Assembly (NCBI GenBank): GCA_014376915.1
Contig: JACMQP010000001.1
Coordinates: forward strand, 1-5,437
Direction: 5' to 3'
DNA: 5,437 nt
DNA from: Ramlibacter sp.
GTDB lineage: Bacteria > Pseudomonadota > Gammaproteobacteria > Burkholderiales > Burkholderiaceae
Shown piece by piece: positions 1-5,437 of this stretch. Numbering within the stretch: position 1 is the stretch's first letter; each line of letters begins with the position of its first letter. The translations under genes and the position numbers were made by a program. Below the pieces are notes generated by a model. It was not told where the DNA came from and made no database searches. It worked only from the letters and a program-made list of their open reading frames with translations.

Positions 1-303
1 GATCGCCACCCGTGACCGCAGCGGCTGGGTGTTGAAGGCGCGGTCCCGCTCTTCGGGCGCCACCGGGCCTTCTCGCTCGTCCAGCATTTTCACGTAGCCG
101 CCGACGGGAAAGACGCCGATGACGAATTCGGTGGACTGGCCGGGACGCGGGTTCTTCGGCTGCCAGCGGTAGAGCGTCTTGCCGAAGCCGACCGAGAACC
201 GCAGCACCTTCACGCCGCAGGCCACGGCCACGCGGTAATGGCCGTATTCGTGCACGGCAATCAGCAGGCCGAGGGCGACGATGAAAGCGACGATGGTCAG
301 CAT
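1..303 (-). CDS. rseP: Site-2 zinc metalloprotease RseP (sigma-E regulator), N-terminal 101 residues
   Basis: RseP is an inner-membrane site-2 protease. In the sigma-E envelope stress response it cuts the anti-sigma factor RseA inside the membrane after DegS has cut it, and it also clears leftover signal peptides. The frame runs from the ATG at 303 off the left edge; 101 of about 450 residues are visible. The first transmembrane helix ([17 protein letters not shown], 1-17) leads into the zinc-binding HEYGH at 18-22 (His18 and His22 ligands, Glu19 catalytic). Next come [20 protein letters not shown] at 22-41 and [11 protein letters not shown] at 68-78, the membrane-associated beta region typical of the family. 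The second catalytic motif and the PDZ domains lie outside the window. A good GGAGG precedes the start. bamA would be expected next. Confidence 0.95.
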   Translation of the reverse strand, partial: MLTIVAFIVALGLLIAVHEYGHYRVAVACGVKVLRFSVGFGKTLYRWQPKNPRPGQSTEFVIGVFPVGGYVKMLDEREGPVAPEERDRAFNTQPLRSRVAI

Positions 304-311
304 GGGAATTG

Positions 312-316
312 CCTCC
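312..316 (-). promoter_or_regulatory. Ribosome binding site of rseP
   Basis: The minus strand reads GGAGG, then 8 nt, then ATG at 303. It lies in the 15-nt gap after the dxr stop codon. It is the first clear Shine-Dalgarno after three genes without one, and it supports the rseP start. Confidence 0.85.
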
Positions 317-318
317 GC

Positions 319-1509
319 TCAGGAACGCATCCGGGCCAGGGCCTGCTGCGCCGCCGCACGCGATTGCGCGTCCAGGGCCAGCAGATCCTGCAGGGTGTCA
401 GGCTTGGAGGGCGCCACAGCCTCCAAAGTTGCGAGATTCACGGCATGGATCTGGTCGAACCGGATCTGCCGGTCAAGGAAGGCGCCGACCGCCACCTCGT
501 TCGCCGCATTCAGCACCGCGGTGGTGCCGGGCGCCGCCTCGAGCGCGTCCCAGGCCAGTTGCAGGCCGGGGAAGCGCTGGCGATGGCCGCGGCTGTCGAA
601 GGATTCGAAGCTCATATCGGCCAGGTTGGCGAAGTCGATGGCCTGCGCGCCCGAGGCCACCCGTTCGGGCCAGGCCAGGCCGTACGCGATCGGCACCCGC
701 ATGTCCGGCGTGCCGAGCTGGGCCACCACCGAACTGTCGCGATACTGCACCATCGAATGGATCACGCTCTGCGGATGGATCACCACCTCCAGTCGCCGGG
801 GCTGCAGGCCGAACAGATAGCGTGCCTCGATCACCTCAAGCGCCTTGTTCATCATGGTGGCCGAGTCGACCGAGATTTTGCGCCCCATCACCCAGTTGGG
901 ATGGGCGCAGGCTTCCTCGGGCGTGACGTTGCGGAAAGTCTCGGGCGCGCGGGTGCGGAATGGGCCGCCCGACGCGGTCAGGATGATCTTTTCGACCCGC
1001 GCATCCCAGGTGACGGGGTCTTCGGGCAGCGACTGGAAGATGGCCGAATGCTCGCTGTCGATCGGCAGCAGCGTGGCGCCGCCCTCGCGCACTGCCGCCA
1101 TGAACAGCTCACCGCCGACCACCAGCGCTTCCTTGTTGGCGAGCAGCAGTCGCTTGCCGGCGCGCGCCGCCGCCAGGCAGGAGGCCAGGCCGGCGGCGCC
1201 CACGATGGCAGCCATCACGGTATCGACCGATTCCTGCGAGGCGATCATTTCGATTGCGGCTTGGCCGGATCGGACCTGGGTGTCGAGCCCGTTCGCCTGA
1301 ACCTTGCGCGCCAGCTCGCGGCCGGCGGCCTCGTCGGCCATGACGGCATGGCGGGGCCGGAATTTCGCCACCTGTTCCAGCATCAGGTCGACCTGGGTGG
1401 AGGCGCTAAGCGCGACGACCTCGAACCGGTCCGGGTGGCGGGCGATCACGTCCAGCGTGTTCGCGCCCACCGAGCCGGTGGAGCCCAGGACGGCGACGCG
1501 CTGCCTCAT
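319..1509 (-). CDS. dxr: 1-deoxy-D-xylulose 5-phosphate reductoisomerase (MEP pathway)
   Basis: Dxr (IspC) rearranges and reduces DXP to 2-C-methyl-D-erythritol 4-phosphate using NADPH and a divalent metal. It is the committed MEP pathway step and the target of fosmidomycin. The 396 residues match the usual length (398 in E. coli). The NADPH-binding loop GSTGSVG is at 9-15, [10 protein letters not shown] at 121-130, and the metal-binding DSEHSAIFQ at 151-159 (Asp151, Glu153). TASGGPF is at 178-184. Residues 203-229 start HPNWVMG (Trp206 in the flexible loop over the active site) and end with [11 protein letters not shown], whose Glu225 is the third metal ligand. The C-terminal helical domain follows. 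The frame is open far upstream through cdsA, but the family starts at this ATG ([15 protein letters not shown]). The ATG overlaps the cdsA stop by 4 nt and has no Shine-Dalgarno, so it is likely translated by reinitiation or coupling. Confidence 0.98.
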   Translation of the reverse strand: MRQRVAVLGSTGSVGANTLDVIARHPDRFEVVALSASTQVDLMLEQVAKFRPRHAVMADEAAGRELARKVQANGLDTQVRSGQAAIEMIASQESVDTVMAAIVGAAGLASCLAAARAGKRLLLANKEALVVGGELFMAAVREGGATLLPIDSEHSAIFQSLPEDPVTWDARVEKIILTASGGPFRTRAPETFRNVTPEEACAHPNWVMGRKISVDSATMMNKALEVIEARYLFGLQPRRLEVVIHPQSVIHSMVQYRDSSVVAQLGTPDMRVPIAYGLAWPERVASGAQAIDFANLADMSFESFDSRGHRQRFPGLQLAWDALEAAPGTTAVLNAANEVAVGAFLDRQIRFDQIHAVNLATLEAVAPSKPDTLQDLLALDAQSRAAAQQALARMRS

Positions 1510-2369
1510 TGCGGCGCCAGGTCGGTCAGCGAGACCAGCATCATTGCCAGCGGCAGGGTCGGCAGCAGCGCGTCGATCCGGTCCAGCACGCCGCCGTGGC
1601 CGGGCAACAGATTGCTGGAATCCTTGGCGCCGGCACTGCGTTTGATCAGCGATTCGACCAAGTCGCCGACCACGCTCATCGCGACCATGAACAGCGCGCC
1701 GACCAACAGCAGCCACCAGCTCTGGAACGCCAACCGGGTGTACAGGCTGGGCACCTGCGCGGCGAGCTTCGCATCCGCGATGACCCAGCAGACGGCGAGC
1801 ACCAGCACACCAGCCATGCCGCCCCACACACCTTCCCAGCTCTTGCCAGGGCTGATGGCGGGAGCCAGCTTGCCGTTGGTGAACTTGAGGCCGAACGCGC
1901 GGCCGGCGAAATAGGCGGACACGTCGGCGACCCAGACCAGCACCAGCACCGACAACAGGAAGTTGACGCCGACGACGCGGGCCTGGGCGAGCGCCAGCCA
2001 GGCAACTGAGAGCGCGAGCGCGCCGACCACGATTCGAACCGTCCTGGGAATCTTCGGCCAGCCGGCCACGCCGCCGCGCAGCAACCAGCCCCCCGCCAGC
2101 ACCCAGCCCGCGCCGGCGACGCTCCACAGCAGCGGCAGGCGGCGCTCGATCAGGCCCGCCTGCCAGGACGCGGCGCATAGCGCCAGGCAGACCAGCGCGA
2201 GAAACAGCGCGCCGGCCTGCTGCAGGCCATTCAACCGGCCCCATTCCCAGGCGCCGGCGGCAATCAGCACCAGCGTGACAACCGCGAACGGCATCGGCGA
2301 CGGATAGAACAGCGCCGGCAGCAGGATGGCCAGCAGGACCACCGCGGTAATGATGCGTTGCTTGAGCAT
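1506..2369 (-). CDS. cdsA: Phosphatidate cytidylyltransferase (CDP-diacylglycerol synthase)
   Basis: This integral inner-membrane enzyme condenses CTP with phosphatidic acid to CDP-diacylglycerol and pyrophosphate, the branch point for phosphatidylethanolamine, phosphatidylglycerol and cardiolipin. The 287 residues are typical (285 in E. coli). About eight hydrophobic segments can be seen, near 6-22, 27-41, 52-69, 79-97, 111-128, 132-154, 183-199 and 217-235. Conserved stretches are WVADVSAYFAGRAFG at 146-160, SPGKSWEG at 173-180 and the CDS signature at 240-264 (S240, K243-R244, K249-D250, H258-G-G, D263-R264), whose acidic residues bind the metal ions. The start MLKQRIITAV fits the family N-terminus and a 37-nt gap after uppS, but no clear Shine-Dalgarno precedes it. 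The TGA overlaps the dxr ATG as ATGA. Confidence 0.97.
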   Translation of the reverse strand: MLKQRIITAVVLLAILLPALFYPSPMPFAVVTLVLIAAGAWEWGRLNGLQQAGALFLALVCLALCAASWQAGLIERRLPLLWSVAGAGWVLAGGWLLRGGVAGWPKIPRTVRIVVGALALSVAWLALAQARVVGVNFLLSVLVLVWVADVSAYFAGRAFGLKFTNGKLAPAISPGKSWEGVWGGMAGVLVLAVCWVIADAKLAAQVPSLYTRLAFQSWWLLLVGALFMVAMSVVGDLVESLIKRSAGAKDSSNLLPGHGGVLDRIDALLPTLPLAMMLVSLTDLAPQ

Positions 2370-2406
2370 GGTGAAGGCGGTCAGGCCCGCGTCAGTGAAC
2401 CGGACG

Positions 2407-3135
2407 TCACGCGACCTTCTTGCTGCTGGCCGGCGCCAGCTGCTCGGACGTCATGCCGAAGCGGCGTTCGCGGCCGGCGTAGTCGGCGATGGCTGCGTCG
2501 ATCGCGGCCTCGTCGAAGTCGGGCCAGAGCTTGACGCTGAAGTACAGCTCGGCGTACGCGGCCTGCCAAAGCAGGAAATTGCTGATGCGCTGCTCGCCGC
2601 CAGTGCGGATCAGCAGGTCCGGGTCCGGCACGTGGGCCAGCGCCATGGCGCGATCCATGCTGGCTTCGGTAATGGCTTCGCCCCTGGCCGCCAGACCGGC
2701 CGCCGCTTGCGCAATGTCCCAGCGACCGCCGTAGTTGAAGCAGATGTTGAAGATCAGGCGCGTGTTGGAAGCGGTAGCGGCTTCCGCCTGCAGCAGGCCG
2801 GCGCGGACCTTCTCCGACAAGGCGTCGCGGTTGCCGACGAAGTGGATGCGAACGCCTTCGGCGTGCAGCTGCGGCACCTCGCGCGACAACGCCAGGGCCA
2901 GCAGTTCCATCAGGCCCGAGACCTCCTCGGGCGGCCGGTTCCAGTTCTCCGAGGAGAACGCGAACACCGTCAGCACCCGCACGCCCCGCTCGCCACAATG
3001 GCGCACGCAGGCCCGCAACGCGTCGACGCCCCTCTTGTGGCCGGCGACGCGCGGCAGATAGCGCCGCGTGGCCCAGCGGCCGTTGCCATCCATGACGATG
3101 GCGATGTGATGGGGAACGGCTCGGGCGGTGGTCAT
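2407..3135 (-). CDS. uppS: Undecaprenyl diphosphate synthase (cis-prenyltransferase)
   Basis: UppS adds eight isopentenyl diphosphates in cis to farnesyl diphosphate, giving C55 undecaprenyl diphosphate, precursor of the lipid carrier for peptidoglycan and other envelope glycans. It is a soluble homodimer working at the membrane surface. The 242 residues compare with 253 in E. coli. Motifs in order are MDGNGRWA at 15-22 (Asp16 is the catalytic/Mg2+ Asp; Asn18 and Arg20 bind diphosphate), AGHKRG at 31-36, FSSENWNRP at 60-68, NYGGRWDI at 135-142, and DPDLLIRTGGE with RISNF and LWQ at 172-192, carrying the IPP-binding arginines. Glu197 matches the Mg2+-binding Glu213 of E. coli. The frame stays open upstream through frr, but homology begins at this ATG (MTTARAVPHHIAIVMDGNG). 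No Shine-Dalgarno is visible in the 11-nt gap after frr, so coupling is likely. Dxr, two genes on, supplies the pathway to its substrates. Confidence 0.97.
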   Translation of the reverse strand: MTTARAVPHHIAIVMDGNGRWATRRYLPRVAGHKRGVDALRACVRHCGERGVRVLTVFAFSSENWNRPPEEVSGLMELLALALSREVPQLHAEGVRIHFVGNRDALSEKVRAGLLQAEAATASNTRLIFNICFNYGGRWDIAQAAAGLAARGEAITEASMDRAMALAHVPDPDLLIRTGGEQRISNFLLWQAAYAELYFSVKLWPDFDEAAIDAAIADYAGRERRFGMTSEQLAPASSKKVA

Positions 3136-3146
3136 GGGCTGGGCAG

Positions 3147-3710
3147 TCAGACCGCGAGGATTTCCTGTTCCTTGCTGGCGACCATCTGGTCGATCGCGAT
3201 CACATGGCGGTCGGTGACCTTCTGGATGTCCGCTTCGGCGCGCTTCTGTTCGTCCTCGGATGCCAGCTTGTCCTTGACCAGCTTCTTGACGCCTTCGTTG
3301 GCGTCGCGGCGCAGGTTGCGGACGGCGATCTTGGCGCTCTCGCCCTCCGTGCGCACCAGCTTGGTCATTTCCTTGCGGCGCTCCTCGCTCATCGGCGGCA
3401 TCGGCACCCGGATCAGGTCGCCCATCGAGGCCGGGTTCAGGCCCAGGTCGCTCTCGCGAATCGCCTTCTCGATCTTTGCGCCCATTCCCTTTTCCCAGGG
3501 CTGGACGCTGATCGTGCGCGCGTCGAGCAGCGACACGTTGGCCACCTGGCTGATCGGAACCGAAGAGCCGTAGTAGTCCACATGCACCGTGTCCAGCAGG
3601 CCGGGATTGGCGCGGCCGGTACGGATCTTGGTCAGGTTGTGCTGGAAGGCGGCGATGGACTGGTCCATCTTCGCCTCGATTGCGTTCTTGATTTCCGCGG
3701 TTGTCTTCAT
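3147..3710 (-). CDS. frr: Ribosome recycling factor (RRF)
   Basis: RRF acts with EF-G to split the 70S ribosome after peptide release, freeing subunits, mRNA and deacylated tRNA. The protein has 187 residues, close to the usual 185. Domain I, a long three-helix bundle mimicking a tRNA body, is formed by about residues 1-30 and 107-187. Domain II, a small beta-sandwich, lies between them. Family motifs present are KIRTGRANP at 28-36, SVQPWEKG at 68-75, [12 protein letters not shown] at 101-112 and VRNLRRDAN at 130-138; the last carries the arginines that contact 23S rRNA near the peptidyl-transferase centre. The ATG start is set by GAGGAG 8 nt upstream. The TGA stop lies only 11 nt before the uppS start, so the next gene is probably translationally coupled. 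No defects seen. Confidence 0.98.
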   Translation of the reverse strand: MKTTAEIKNAIEAKMDQSIAAFQHNLTKIRTGRANPGLLDTVHVDYYGSSVPISQVANVSLLDARTISVQPWEKGMGAKIEKAIRESDLGLNPASMGDLIRVPMPPMSEERRKEMTKLVRTEGESAKIAVRNLRRDANEGVKKLVKDKLASEDEQKRAEADIQKVTDRHVIAIDQMVASKEQEILAV

Positions 3711-3718
3711 CTGGCTTT

Positions 3719-3724
3719 CTCCTC
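3719..3724 (-). promoter_or_regulatory. Ribosome binding site of frr
   Basis: The minus strand reads GAGGAG, then AAAGCCAG (8 nt), then the frr ATG. It lies wholly in the 27-nt gap after pyrH and confirms the frr start at 3710. Confidence 0.85.
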
Positions 3725-3737
3725 AGTCGCAGGCTTC

Positions 3738-4460
3738 TTATGCATACACCAGGGTGCCCTCGTCCTCGCCCATCACCACGCGTTTCAGGGCGCCGTGCTT
3801 GAAGATCGAGAAGACCTTGATCGGCAGCTTCTGGTCGCGGCACAGCGCGAAAGCGGTGGCGTCCATGATGCCGAGATTTTGCGCCATGGCATCGTCGAAG
3901 GTGATCTTGTCGTAACGGGTCGCCGACGGGTCGAGCTTGGGATCGGCCGAATAGACGCCATCCACCTTGGTCGCCTTGAGCACCAGTTCCGCCCCGATCT
4001 CGGCGCCGCGCAGCGCGGCGGCCGTGTCGGTGGTGAAGAACGGGTTGCCGGTGCCGGCCGCGAAGATCACGACCTTGCCTTCTTCCAGATACTGCAGCGC
4101 CTTGGGCCGCACGTAGGGTTCGACCACCTGCTCGATGCCGATGGCCGACATGACGCGGGCCGTCAGCCCCTGCTTGTTCATCGCGTCGCCCAGGGCCAGC
4201 GCGTTCATCACCGTGGCCAGCATGCCCATGTAGTCGGCGGTGGCGCGGTCCATCCCGACCGAGCCGCCGGCGACCCCGCGAAAGATATTGCCGCCGCCGA
4301 TGACGATGGCCACTTCCACACCCATGTTCACCACCTCGGCCACCTCGCCGACGATGCGCACGATGGTGGCGCGGTTGATCCCGAAGGCGTCGTCCCCCAT
4401 CAGCGATTCGCCCGACAGCTTCAGCAGGATCCGCTTGTGGGCTGGTCGGTCGACTGACAT
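3738..4460 (-). CDS. pyrH: Uridylate (UMP) kinase
   Basis: Cytoplasmic UMP kinase transfers phosphate from ATP to UMP, giving UDP, the step leading to UTP and CTP. The bacterial enzyme is a hexamer of the amino-acid-kinase fold, unrelated to eukaryotic UMP/CMP kinases; in the family it is inhibited by UTP and often activated by GTP. The 240 residues match the usual length (241 in E. coli). Visible motifs are KLSGE at 14-18 (phosphate binding), GGGNIFRG at 55-62, [17 protein letters not shown] at 70-86 (UMP contact region), [10 protein letters not shown] at 136-145 (phosphate and nucleotide site) and KATKVDGVY at 162-170 (ATP side). The ATG start follows a strong AAGGAG. It lies 47 nt after tsf and 27 nt before frr, and ends with TAA. 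Nothing looks altered. Confidence 0.98.
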   Translation of the reverse strand: MSVDRPAHKRILLKLSGESLMGDDAFGINRATIVRIVGEVAEVVNMGVEVAIVIGGGNIFRGVAGGSVGMDRATADYMGMLATVMNALALGDAMNKQGLTARVMSAIGIEQVVEPYVRPKALQYLEEGKVVIFAAGTGNPFFTTDTAAALRGAEIGAELVLKATKVDGVYSADPKLDPSATRYDKITFDDAMAQNLGIMDATAFALCRDQKLPIKVFSIFKHGALKRVVMGEDEGTLVYA

Positions 4461-4467
4461 GGGACGG

Positions 4468-4473
4468 CTCCTT
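4468..4473 (-). promoter_or_regulatory. Ribosome binding site of pyrH
   Basis: The minus strand reads AAGGAG followed by 7 nt and then the pyrH ATG. This is a strong Shine-Dalgarno match at normal spacing. It fixes the pyrH start at 4460 and suggests that pyrH is translated independently of tsf. Confidence 0.85.
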
Positions 4474-4492
4474 CGGTTGGGCGTGAGTTTAA

Positions 4493-4510
4493 TGAGCTTG
4501 GAAATGCTCA
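4493..4510 (-). other. Small inverted repeat over the tsf stop codon, in the tsf-pyrH gap
   Basis: Read on the minus strand, TGAGC and GCTCA form a perfect 5-bp stem around an 8-nt loop (ATTTCCAA). The TGA of the left arm is the tsf stop codon. The following bases (ATTAAACTCACG) are A/T-rich for this genome but do not form a run of T, so it does not look like a normal intrinsic terminator. It could be a weak attenuator or mRNA-stability element separating tsf from pyrH, or chance. The 47-nt gap it sits in is the longest non-coding stretch in the window. Confidence 0.3.
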
Positions 4511-5437
4511 GGCCGTCTGTTTCGGGGAATCGGAGCTGCCTTTGGCAGCGGCGACCTGGGCGGCCACTTCGGCTGCGAAGTCGTCGACCTTCTTCTCGAT
4601 GCCTTCGCCGACCACGTAAAGCGTGAACGCCTTCACGCTGGTGCCGGCAGCTTTGAGCATCTGCTCGACGGTCTGCTTGTCATTCTTCACGAAGGGCTGG
4701 TTGAACAGCGAGACTTCCTTGAGGAACTTCTGCACGCTGCCCTCGATGCGCTTGGCCACGATCTCGGCCGACTGCACCGGCTTGCCAGCTGCTTCGGCGA
4801 CCTTGCGGTCCTCGTCGGCCTTGCCGGTGGCGACGGCGCGCTCCTTGGCGATCGCGTCGGCCGGGACGTCGGCGCTGGTCAGCGCGACCGGCTTCATCGC
4901 CGCCACGTGCATCGCTACGTCCTTGGCGGCCGTTTCCTCACCGTCGAACTCGACCAGCACACCGATGCGGGTGCCGTGCAGGTACGCAGCCAGCTTGTTC
5001 GGACCGGAAAAGTACTTGAAGCGGCGGAACGTCATGTTCTCGCCGATCTTGCCGATCAGGCCCCTGCGCACGTCTTCGAGCGTGGGACCGAAGCTGTCCT
5101 GGCTGTACGGCAGGGCGCCCAGCGCAGCGACGTCGGCCGGATTGTTCTTGGCAACCAGCACGACGGCAGCCTGACACATTGCCAGGAAACTGTCGTTCTT
5201 GGTGACGAAATCGGTTTCGCAGTTGGTTTCCAGCAGCGCGCCGAAGGTCTCCAGTCCCTTGCCGTCGATGAACGAGGTGACGACGCCTTCCGCAGTGATG
5301 CGCGACGCGGCCTTGCCCGCCTTGTTGCCGAGCTTGATGCGCAGCAGTTCTTCGGCCTTCTCGAAATTGCCGTCGGCCTCGGTCAGGGCCTTCTTGCATT
5401 CCATCATCGGCGCGTCGGTCTTGGCGCGCAGTTCAGC
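4508..5437 (-). CDS. tsf: Elongation factor Ts, 5' end cut off by the window edge
   Basis: EF-Ts is the cytoplasmic guanine-nucleotide exchange factor that releases GDP from EF-Tu so it can bind GTP and aminoacyl-tRNA again. The frame is open to the right edge: 309 residues are visible, beginning [18 protein letters not shown] and ending at a TGA. By family resemblance only about 9 N-terminal residues are missing. The internal Met at 5407 lies inside the conserved N-terminal domain and is not the real start. Visible residues 1-45 form the UBA-like EF-Tu-binding domain. ETDFV at visible residues 74-78 is the family signature whose Asp-Phe pair inserts beside the EF-Tu nucleotide site. The dimerisation/core region follows to about residue 285. 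The Ala-rich tail ending SSDSPKQTA makes the whole protein about 318 residues, longer than the roughly 283 of E. coli. It is the first gene in view, 47 nt ahead of pyrH; rpsB is expected just beyond the edge. Confidence 0.97.
   Translation of the reverse strand, partial: AELRAKTDAPMMECKKALTEADGNFEKAEELLRIKLGNKAGKAASRITAEGVVTSFIDGKGLETFGALLETNCETDFVTKNDSFLAMCQAAVVLVAKNNPADVAALGALPYSQDSFGPTLEDVRRGLIGKIGENMTFRRFKYFSGPNKLAAYLHGTRIGVLVEFDGEETAAKDVAMHVAAMKPVALTSADVPADAIAKERAVATGKADEDRKVAEAAGKPVQSAEIVAKRIEGSVQKFLKEVSLFNQPFVKNDKQTVEQMLKAAGTSVKAFTLYVVGEGIEKKVDDFAAEVAAQVAAAKGSSDSPKQTA

Noticed and set aside
238..1914. Plus-strand open frame of 558 codons opposite dxr and cdsA
   Set aside because: It is antisense to two certain genes, has a low-complexity His/Gly/Arg/Gln-rich translation with no recognisable domain, and such antisense frames are expected in very G+C-rich DNA.
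2377..2390. GCGG/CCGC inverted repeat just upstream of the cdsA start
   Set aside because: The stem is only 4 bp; such short G+C repeats are expected by chance in this sequence.
2326..3573. Plus-strand open frame of 415 codons opposite uppS and frr
   Set aside because: It is a shadow of confirmed minus-strand genes. The composition is Arg/Ala/Gln-rich and no motif or convincing ribosome binding site was seen.
3204..4457. Plus-strand open frame of 417 codons opposite frr and pyrH, with a His/Asp-rich translation
   Set aside because: The His, Asp and Val richness arises from reading G+C-biased codons backwards; it is not a metal-binding protein. It lies wholly within conserved genes on the other strand.
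4461..4507. Possible pyrH promoter in the tsf-pyrH gap
   Set aside because: The ATTAAACT patch is A/T-rich, but I could not find a convincing -35/-10 pair at proper spacing, so no promoter is annotated.
1..5437. Search for a mobile element, defence system, CRISPR array, RNA gene or other unknown system
   Set aside because: The seven essential or conserved genes fill nearly all of the window in the classical order, with gaps of at most 47 nt. No repeats, foreign-looking composition or unexplained coding regions were seen.

Overview
The window is a block of core housekeeping genes, all on the minus strand. Transcription runs from the right edge to the left edge in the order tsf (first few codons missing) - pyrH - frr - uppS - cdsA - dxr - rseP (first 101 codons only). 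This is the conserved proteobacterial rpsB-tsf-pyrH-frr-uppS-cdsA-dxr-rseP-bamA cluster. The very high G+C, with G/C-rich third codon positions, and the wording of the proteins point to a betaproteobacterium of the order Burkholderiales, probably Comamonadaceae or a close relative. The most telling details are the EF-Ts N-terminal region [18 protein letters not shown], its Ala-rich C-terminal tail, and the RseP stretch [15 protein letters not shown]. The family-level placement is inferred from recalled family resemblance, not from a search.

Layout, right to left: tsf (4508-5437), a 47-nt gap with a small inverted repeat over the tsf stop codon, pyrH (3738-4460), 27 nt, frr (3147-3710), 11 nt, uppS (2407-3135), 37 nt, cdsA (1506-2369), a 4-nt ATGA overlap, dxr (319-1509), 15 nt, rseP (1-303, running off the left edge). 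No non-coding stretch exceeds 50 nt. I saw no RNA gene, mobile element, CRISPR array, phage gene or convincing promoter. The tight spacing suggests one transcription unit, with its promoter outside the window (expected upstream of rpsB/tsf).

The genes join translation to envelope building. EF-Ts recharges EF-Tu, and RRF (frr) splits post-termination ribosomes. UMP kinase (pyrH) makes UDP, on the way to UTP and CTP. CTP is the co-substrate of CdsA, which makes CDP-diacylglycerol for phospholipids. Dxr commits carbon to the MEP isoprenoid pathway, whose products IPP and FPP are the substrates of UppS, which makes the undecaprenyl carrier for peptidoglycan and other envelope glycans. RseP is the intramembrane protease of the sigma-E type envelope stress pathway.

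Translation signals differ along the cluster. pyrH, frr and rseP have clear Shine-Dalgarno sequences; uppS, cdsA and dxr have none that I can see, which suggests coupling to the upstream gene. All seven genes look intact where visible, with their key residues present. I found no evidence of a new biological system; this is an ordinary, conserved region.
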